The translations under genes and the position numbers were made by a program. A DNA stretch of 7,521 bases, from assembly GCA_024278655.1 (NCBI GenBank), contig JAJRSV010000181.1, positions 1 through 7,521 of the forward strand, given 5' to 3'. Below are positions 1 to 4,818 of this stretch, one piece after another (within the stretch, counting starts at the first letter, position 1; each line of letters begins with the position of its first letter). Below the pieces are notes generated by a model, which ran no database searches, was not told where the DNA came from, and saw only the letters and a list, made by a program, of their open reading frames with translations. The stretch comes from Bacteroidota bacterium. Lineage in GTDB: Bacteria; Bacteroidota; Ignavibacteria; Ignavibacteriales; Ignavibacteriaceae.

Positions 1-273
1 CTTCGTTGGATTTGTATCATCAAAGCGAAGATTGCGAAGTCGGTTGTATTCTTCCGCAAGCCCGAAGTTTAAGCATATCGAGTTTGCATGCCCGATGTGC
101 AGGTAGCCGTTCGGTTCCGGTGGAAAGCGTGTGTGAACCTTGCCGCCGTATTTGTTTGTGCGCAAGTCTTCTTCAATAATTTCCTTTATGAAGTTCGACG
201 GCATTTTCGATTTGCCGGCTTCTTCGTTGTTACCGGTATTGTTTTTCTTTTCGTTGTTGATGTTGTTATCCAT
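1..273 (-). CDS. glnS: Glutaminyl-tRNA synthetase, N-terminal part (cut by window start)
   Basis: GlnRS attaches glutamine to tRNA-Gln in the cytoplasm using ATP. The first 91 codons are visible and the gene runs off the window. The class I signature HIGH is at residues 59-62, inside a segment reading RFPPEPNGYLHIGHANSIC, followed by LRFDDTNP at residues 82-89. The PPEPNG/FDDTNP combination separates GlnRS from GluRS. An SNFIKEII helix at residues 26-33 matches the normal GlnRS N-terminus. Ahead of it is a low-complexity Asn/Lys/Glu-rich extension of about 24 residues, somewhat longer than in E. coli. Met24 (codon 204-202) is a possible shorter start, but the ATG at 273 is preferred because it lies 2 nt after the gltX stop and has a GGAAGAG ribosome site 8 nt upstream. 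It is co-transcribed with, and probably translationally coupled to, gltX. The identity is very secure; the exact start is less so. Confidence 0.96.
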   Translation of the reverse strand, partial: MDNNINNEKKNNTGNNEEAGKSKMPSNFIKEIIEEDLRTNKYGGKVHTRFPPEPNGYLHIGHANSICLNFGLAEEYNRLRNLRFDDTNPTK

Positions 274-275
274 CG

Positions 276-1760
276 TTATTTCTCTTCCGTTGAATCTGTG
301 TTTGGTGTTTTGATTTTTTCTAATGCAGTATCTATTCTGCGAATGCTTTCTTCCTTACCAAGGATGTGAACGATATCATATACTCCGGGACCCGTACCAA
401 TCCCCGATAAAGCGAGTCGTAAAGGATGAATCAATTTGCCTTTCCCGATTTCAAGTTCTTCGGCTAACTCGTTAAGTGCTTTTTCGTAATCTTCCTTAGC
501 CGGATTTTCCAGTTGTGCAAATTTGTCTCTCAGTTTTTTCAGCAGTCCCGGCGAATCTTCTTTCCATCTTTTCTTAATTACTTTTTCATCGTATCCGGTT
601 GGTGCTTCGTAAAAGTAAGGGCACTTGGTAATGAATTCCTTTACGAACTCAACCCTTGGTTTCATCGCTTCGATTATCAAAAGAAGGTGTTCGTCGTCAA
701 TATCAACATTGCTGTATTCGGATTTCTTAAATTCTTCTTTCAACATTACCAACAGTTCTTCATTCGGTTTGCTGCGCAGATGCTCGGCATTAAGCCAGAT
801 TAATTTTTCGATGTTAAATACCGCACCCGCTTTATGTACTCTTTCGAGTGAAAATTTTTGTATCAGCTCTTCCATTGTGAACACTTCCTGTTCATCGCCC
901 GGATTCCATCCCAACAGTGCTACAAAGTTTATCAGCGCTTCTTTTAAATAACCTTTATCCCTGTAATCTTCAACAGCAACATCGCCCTGTCGTTTACTTA
1001 ATTTCGATTTATCGGGATTAAGCAAAAGCGGCAGGTGGGCAAAAACGGGTTTCTCCCATCCTAAAAACTCATACAATAAAACATGCTTCGGCGTGGAAGA
1101 GAGCCACTCTTCTCCGCGGATAACATGCGTGATTTTCATTAAGTGATCGTCAACAACGTTTGCAAGATGATAAGTGGGAAAGCCGTCACTCTTAATTAAT
1201 ATCTGGTCGTCTATAATTTCAGTATTGAACTCAACCCTGCCTCTTATCACATCTTCAACAAAAACGGTTTCGTCCGGCGGAACGTTCAGCCGTACTACGT
1301 GAGGTTCGCCGTTTGCAAGCTTTTGCTGTATCTCTTCTTCGGAAAGAGTGAGTGCAAATTTATCGTACTTGGTTTGCAAACCTTTTTTAAGCTGCTCTTC
1401 TCGTAATTGCTTTAATCTTTCGGGTGTATCGAATGCGTAATAAGCTTTGCCTTTTGCTATCAGTTCTTCAGCATACTTTTTGTAAATATCCAATCTCTCC
1501 GATTGAAAATACGGTCCGTATTCTCCGCCGACTTCAGGTCCTTCATCGTAATCTAACCCGACCCACTTTAATGTATCGAGCAGGTTTTCAACCGCACCTT
1601 CAACAAATCTTTTTCTGTCGGTGTCTTCAATTCTTAATATAAATTTTCCGTTCTGGTTTCTTGCAAACAGATAGTTGTACAATGCGGTACGCAAACCGCC
1701 TATGTGCAGGTAACCAGTTGGACTCGGAGCAAATCTTACGCGTGGTGTTTCGCTAATCAT
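276..1760 (-). CDS. gltX: Glutamyl-tRNA synthetase
   Basis: GluRS charges tRNA-Glu with glutamate in the cytoplasm. The 494-residue length is normal for the bacterial enzyme. The Rossmann catalytic core opens with RVRFAPSPTGYLHIGG; the HIGH-type motif is HIGG at residues 19-22. LRIEDTD is at 42-48, IRGEEWLSSTPKH at 214-226, and the second class I motif (KMSKS-type) is KLSKR at 253-257. The helical anticodon-binding half follows, with the conserved GKLIHPLRLALSG stretch at 441-453. The segment that holds zinc-binding cysteines in the E. coli enzyme reads YYAFDT (107-112), so the Cys-x-Cys pair is missing and this GluRS is probably zinc-free. The ATG at 1760 places the RFAPSPTG motif at the usual distance from the N-terminus. 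No convincing Shine-Dalgarno sequence precedes it. The C-terminal tail (about 483-494, rich in Thr, Glu and Lys) looks disordered. glnS starts 2 nt after its TAA, so the pair forms an operon. Having GlnRS alongside fits a GluRS specific for tRNA-Glu, but that is an inference. Confidence 0.98.
   Translation of the reverse strand: MISETPRVRFAPSPTGYLHIGGLRTALYNYLFARNQNGKFILRIEDTDRKRFVEGAVENLLDTLKWVGLDYDEGPEVGGEYGPYFQSERLDIYKKYAEELIAKGKAYYAFDTPERLKQLREEQLKKGLQTKYDKFALTLSEEEIQQKLANGEPHVVRLNVPPDETVFVEDVIRGRVEFNTEIIDDQILIKSDGFPTYHLANVVDDHLMKITHVIRGEEWLSSTPKHVLLYEFLGWEKPVFAHLPLLLNPDKSKLSKRQGDVAVEDYRDKGYLKEALINFVALLGWNPGDEQEVFTMEELIQKFSLERVHKAGAVFNIEKLIWLNAEHLRSKPNEELLVMLKEEFKKSEYSNVDIDDEHLLLIIEAMKPRVEFVKEFITKCPYFYEAPTGYDEKVIKKRWKEDSPGLLKKLRDKFAQLENPAKEDYEKALNELAEELEIGKGKLIHPLRLALSGIGTGPGVYDIVHILGKEESIRRIDTALEKIKTPNTDSTEEK
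282..288 (-). promoter_or_regulatory. Ribosome binding site of glnS, inside the gltX 3' end
   Basis: GGAAGAG on the minus strand lies 8 nt before the glnS ATG and within the last codons of gltX. It supports the ATG at 273 over the in-frame Met24. It also suggests that ribosomes finishing gltX can restart on glnS. The match to AGGAGG is partial. Confidence 0.5.
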
Positions 1761-1896
1761 AAATTATCATTTTCTGTTTATTGTTGAAAATTCAAAGTGG
1801 AAAGTTAATAAAATTGGAGTGAAATTTTTTAGTGGGGGTGTTGAATTGAGGAAAAAAGACAGGAGGTTTGTTGGTTTAATTGAATTGGGGATTGTG

Positions 1897-2009
1897 TAAG
1901 CCGACCTCACCCTAAATCCCACTCTCCCGCAAGCGGGATTTTCAACTTAGTAAGGAGAGGGACTTTTAATACCCCTCTCCTTTTTTAAGGAGAAGGGCAG
2001 GGGTGAGGT
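1897..2009. repeat. Complete copy of a palindromic intergenic repeat (copy A)
   Basis: This is an imperfect palindrome of about 106-113 bp, built from C/T-rich and G/A-rich blocks. The outer arms ACCTCACCC (1904-1912) and GGGTGAGGT (2001-2009) are perfect inverted repeats of 9 bp. Three inverted repeats are nested inside. CTCTCC at 1922-1927 pairs with GGAGAG at 1954-1959. Within that loop, TCCCGC-AA-GCGGGA spans 1925-1938. On the right, TCTCCTT (1976-1982) pairs with AAGGAGA (1987-1993). The first 24 nt (1897-1920) are identical to the start of copy B, and the 16 nt at 1951-1966 match 2292-2307. With terminal inverted repeats and no coding capacity, it behaves like a REP- or MITE-type dispersed element. 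A transcript from either strand should fold into a long hairpin. Confidence 0.75.
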
Positions 2010-2258
2010 AAAAGGATGCACGGGGAGACGAAACATTAAAACAAACTGTAGTAATCAGTAAAAAGAAGAGTATTAAGGAAAAGCAAAAGTGTTATTAAAA
2101 AATAATGAACAGAAAAGATTATAATCCTTAGAGAGGTTTTTGTGAGATATAATGAACGTTATAGAGCAATTGAAAGTCGGAAAGTGTTTGAATAACTATT
2201 CAGCACTGACGTTGATGAAACAAAGGAATGTGCTTTTGTAAATTCAGTTGTGATTTTA

Positions 2259-2307
2259 TAAGCCGACCTCACCCTAAATCCCTCTCCTTACTAAGGAGAG
2301 GGACTTT
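2259..2307. repeat. Half copy of the same palindromic repeat (copy B)
   Basis: This copy lies in the same orientation as copy A. It shares 24 identical nt (2259-2282) with the left end of copy A and 16 identical nt at its right end (2292-2307 against 1951-1966). It lacks the nested GC hairpin of copy A and the whole right half with the second terminal arm. It ends 5 nt from the stop codon of the kinase gene. It could be a deletion product or the basic unit of the family. Confidence 0.75.
2280..2302 (-). terminator. Perfect 11-1-11 hairpin after the kinase gene, possible terminator
   Basis: CCCTCTCCTTA, one base, then TAAGGAGAGGG forms a perfect inverted repeat 10 nt beyond the kinase stop codon. 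It is part of repeat copy B. The stem is strong, but on the minus strand it is followed only by ATTTA rather than a run of T, so it is not a textbook Rho-independent terminator. It may slow or end transcription, or protect the 3' end of the kinase mRNA. Confidence 0.35.
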
Positions 2308-2312
2308 GAATT

Positions 2313-4676
2313 TTAGTTCTTCTGCTCTAATGCGGTTTTCTTTTCGGTGTAGTATTTTACTTTTTGTATGAACTCCTGGCTGTCGATTGGTTTCGGGATG
2401 TAATCGGTTGCACCGGCATCGAGGCATTTTTCCCTGTCGCCTTTCATTGCAAAAGCGGTTAACGCAATAATAGGTGTGTCTTTATACTCTTCGAGCTGCC
2501 TGATTTTCTGGGTCGCTTCAAAACCGTTCATCACCGGCATTTGCATATCCATAAGAATCAAATCGTATTTCTGCTGCTTAACCTGTTCCAGTGCTTCCTG
2601 TCCGTTTTCAACAACAACTATCGAATCGAAATTGTTCTTTTTCAAAAGTCGTGTTACAATTATCTGCGAATGTTTGTAGTCTTCAACAAGCAGAATTTTT
2701 ACCGTATCCTTTTTCTCTTTTACTTCTTCGGGAGTTGCAGGTTCATCGTAGCGGTCAATCATCGAGGCAACCACATCCTGAAGTTCTTCGATGTTGGTGC
2801 TGCTCTTGGTCAGTAAGTCATCGAACAGTCCGTCGATTTTCTTTAAATCTTCTTCGTAGCTTTCTTTACCGGTGTAAATAATTATAGGCAAACGTGCAAA
2901 CTGCGGTTTCGATTTTATAAGTTTGATTAATTCAAATCCGTCTATTTCCGGCATGTCCAGATCGATTATAGCCAGATCGAGATCAAGGTTTTCAATCATA
3001 TCCATCACTTTTGACGAATGCGATTCGGCAATCGGGTTAAAGCCGGCTTGCTGTACCGATTCCTTCAGCAGGTTAAGAGTAGGAACATCATCGTCCACTA
3101 TCAATACTTTCGAATCTTTACGAAGCTTGTAGTGTGTTAAAACTTCAACAAGGTATTTGTAGTTTATCGGCTTTACAAAGTACTCAACCGCACCTAACAA
3201 AAATGCTTTTTGCTGTTCGGCTTCAACCGAGCAGATGATTACCGGAATGTTTTTAGTCTTCGGATTTTCTCTTAATTTCTGCAGCAGTTCCAAGCCGTTC
3301 GAATCCGGCAGAACAAGATCCATTAAGATTGCAAGGAACGGTTCTTTTTCAATTACCTGCAAGGTTTGTTCGGCTGAGTTTACTATTAGTGGATCGTAAC
3401 CCCATTTTTGCAGATAGTTGCTTAACAGTTTCGATGTTGCGTAATCATCTTCAATTACAAGCACTTTATTAATTTTTGAAGGTCGCGGCAGTCCGCCGAT
3501 TTTATTTTCCAGGTCGGAAATTTCTTTTACCGGAATTGAAATGTAATACGAGGTGCCTTTGCCAACTGTGCTTGTAATATCGATATCGCCGTTAAGGTAA
3601 TCGATGTATCTTTTAATTAATGTAAGACCCAGTCCGGTTGTATTACCTACCTTATGAATTATCAAATCATTCAAGGCAAACGGTTCGAATATCTTTTCGA
3701 GCCGGTCGGACGGAATGCCCTGACTCGTATCGCTTATCCTGAAACTCAACCTGTTCTTTTCCGTTGAAAATACCGATATGGTTACCTTGCCCTGTTCGGT
3801 TAAACGGATTGCCGTGTTGATTATATTCAACAGAATATATCTTAACTTGGGCGCATCAAGGTTCATTGATTCGGGCAGGTTATCGTCGATATTAACAATA
3901 AAATCCACAATGTTTTTATCGATCTTCTCATCGAACAATCTTATTATTTCGTTCAGGAATTGCGAGATGTTAATGTTTGTATAAGTGCTTTTACTTTCGC
4001 CGTTTTCAAGTTTGGCAATTTCAATCAGGTCGTTAATAAGCGAAAGTAAATCGTAAGCATTTTCTTTTAACGTATCTACGTATTCGTTTTGAGAAGCAGA
4101 GAGGTTTTCCTCGTTCAACAGCGATGCAAAACCCATAATGCTGTTAGTTGGTGTGCGCAGCTCGTGAGCTATTGAAGTAATAATCTGGCTTAACGAACTG
4201 CTCAATCCTCCTCTTTTTCCCATCCACAACCGAAGCGTATTACGGAGTGAATCGCCTATCACTTTAAGGTTATCAATTTCGCTTTGGGTAAACTCCGTTT
4301 TCTTTGCAATCTTAAGCATTACTTTTTCGTTGTCGGTTACACTTATGTACAAACAACCCTCATTCATAAAAACATCGGTGGCGGTAAGTTCGCAGTCGGC
4401 TTTCACTTCAAACACGGTTTCTGTTGAGCTGCTGTTCGGAACAGAGCAGTTGGAACATTTAAGGGTAAGGTCGGGTGCCAATGATTTTTTTGCGTTGCCC
4501 GATTTACCGAGTATTTCGATAACATTGTCTTTAATTCTTGTTATTACAACAGCTTCAAAATCGTACTCGTCAACCAGAAATTCGCACAACTCATCCGGGA
4601 ACTCACTTGCAGAAGTAAGAGCGGAATAGATTAAGCTGTTGTATTGAGAAAGGAATTCTATTTTAGAACTTTGCAT
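2313..4676 (-). CDS. Hybrid sensor histidine kinase with three receiver domains
   Basis: This is a 787-residue soluble signalling protein with no signal peptide or membrane segment, so it is probably cytosolic. Residues 1-150 look like a GAF-type input domain, assigned by position and general pattern only; they contain a CxxC motif (C74-S-N-C77) and further cysteines at 31, 95 and 108. The dimerisation/phosphoacceptor helix has the H-box HELRTP with His171. The ATPase domain (about 272-383) has the G1 box DTSQG (316-320), the F-box EKIFEPF (327-333) and the G2 box TGLGL (347-351). Its N-box reads NIINTAI (284-290), with Thr288 where the catalytic Asn is expected. Receivers follow at about 403-515 (D453, S483, K502), 523-636 (D572, T602, K624 without the usual following Pro) and 659-775 (D710, T740, K762-P763). 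No Hpt domain or DNA-binding output is present, so a separate Hpt or regulator is implied. The ATG at 4676 has no clear Shine-Dalgarno sequence. The architecture is secure; the signal and target are unknown. Confidence 0.95.
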   Translation of the reverse strand: MQSSKIEFLSQYNSLIYSALTSASEFPDELCEFLVDEYDFEAVVITRIKDNVIEILGKSGNAKKSLAPDLTLKCSNCSVPNSSSTETVFEVKADCELTATDVFMNEGCLYISVTDNEKVMLKIAKKTEFTQSEIDNLKVIGDSLRNTLRLWMGKRGGLSSSLSQIITSIAHELRTPTNSIMGFASLLNEENLSASQNEYVDTLKENAYDLLSLINDLIEIAKLENGESKSTYTNINISQFLNEIIRLFDEKIDKNIVDFIVNIDDNLPESMNLDAPKLRYILLNIINTAIRLTEQGKVTISVFSTEKNRLSFRISDTSQGIPSDRLEKIFEPFALNDLIIHKVGNTTGLGLTLIKRYIDYLNGDIDITSTVGKGTSYYISIPVKEISDLENKIGGLPRPSKINKVLVIEDDYATSKLLSNYLQKWGYDPLIVNSAEQTLQVIEKEPFLAILMDLVLPDSNGLELLQKLRENPKTKNIPVIICSVEAEQQKAFLLGAVEYFVKPINYKYLVEVLTHYKLRKDSKVLIVDDDVPTLNLLKESVQQAGFNPIAESHSSKVMDMIENLDLDLAIIDLDMPEIDGFELIKLIKSKPQFARLPIIIYTGKESYEEDLKKIDGLFDDLLTKSSTNIEELQDVVASMIDRYDEPATPEEVKEKKDTVKILLVEDYKHSQIIVTRLLKKNNFDSIVVVENGQEALEQVKQQKYDLILMDMQMPVMNGFEATQKIRQLEEYKDTPIIALTAFAMKGDREKCLDAGATDYIPKPIDSQEFIQKVKYYTEKKTALEQKN

Positions 4677-4740
4677 AAAATCTAACTCGTAACCTAATTT
4701 TTCTTCCTTTAAATATAATTAAAAACCTTGTGTAAATATA

Positions 4741-4768
4741 ATTATAAGATAATAAAAATCGCTATAAA
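4741..4768 (-). promoter_or_regulatory. Candidate sigma-70-type promoter for the kinase gene
   Basis: On the minus strand, TTTATA (4768-4763, 4 of 6 to the -35 consensus) is followed after 16 nt by an exact TATAAT (4746-4741). Transcription would start near 4734 and give a leader of about 58 nt before the ATG at 4676. The region is so AT-rich that chance matches are likely. A weaker alternative is TTGAAC (4803-4798) with TATAAA (4781-4776), also 16 nt apart. If the organism uses a Bacteroidota-type primary sigma factor, this consensus may not apply. Confidence 0.35.
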
Positions 4769-4781
4769 TAATTTATTTATA
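4763..4781. repeat. Perfect A/T palindrome upstream of the kinase gene
   Basis: TATAAATAA, one base, then TTATTTATA is a perfect 9-1-9 inverted repeat made only of A and T. It overlaps the -35 element of the better kinase promoter candidate and the -10 of the weaker one. It could be an operator or, with the nearby GATTTTTATT on the minus strand, a weak terminator for the upstream envelope operon. In DNA this AT-rich it could also be chance. Confidence 0.45.
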
Positions 4782-4818
4782 ATAAAATAGCCAAATTGTT
4801 CAAATAAATTTTATCATT

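Larger units (their letters stand above)
1761..2312. other. 552-nt gene-free spacer between the kinase gene and gltX
   Basis: No gene is supported in this stretch. It holds a complete palindromic repeat copy (about 1897-2009) and a half copy (2259-2307), listed separately. The segment between them (2010-2258) is A-rich, has no recognisable RNA gene, and has only very short open frames. One is a 29-codon ATG frame at 2152-2241 on the plus strand. Another is an eight-codon frame at 2104-2130 reading MNRKDYNP before a stop. The 136 nt upstream of gltX (1761-1896) must contain the gltX promoter unless the operon is read from the kinase gene, but no good -35/-10 pair stands out. A small TTGAA-AA-TTCAA inverted repeat at 1784-1795 is present and may be chance. 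No riboswitch or T-box-like leader is recognisable. Confidence 0.7.

Noticed and set aside
88..951. Plus-strand open frames opposite glnS and gltX
   Set aside because: They lie antisense to strongly conserved synthetase genes, have no recognisable motifs and are rich in Phe/Ser/Arg, as expected of reverse-complement shadows.
1761..1896. tRNA-type T-box or riboswitch leader for the synthetase operon
   Set aside because: No T-box core sequence, specifier stem or terminator/antiterminator pair could be seen.
2152..2241. 29-codon plus-strand ATG frame in the repeat-containing spacer
   Set aside because: It has no well-spaced ribosome site, no recognisable family and is short enough to be chance; mentioned only as a possible remnant.
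1897..2307. CRISPR array
   Set aside because: There are only two related units, of different length, with nested palindromes and no regular spacers or nearby cas genes.
2476..4629. Several plus-strand open frames of 67-99 codons opposite the kinase
   Set aside because: They are antisense to a complete, motif-rich kinase frame and show no domain features of their own.
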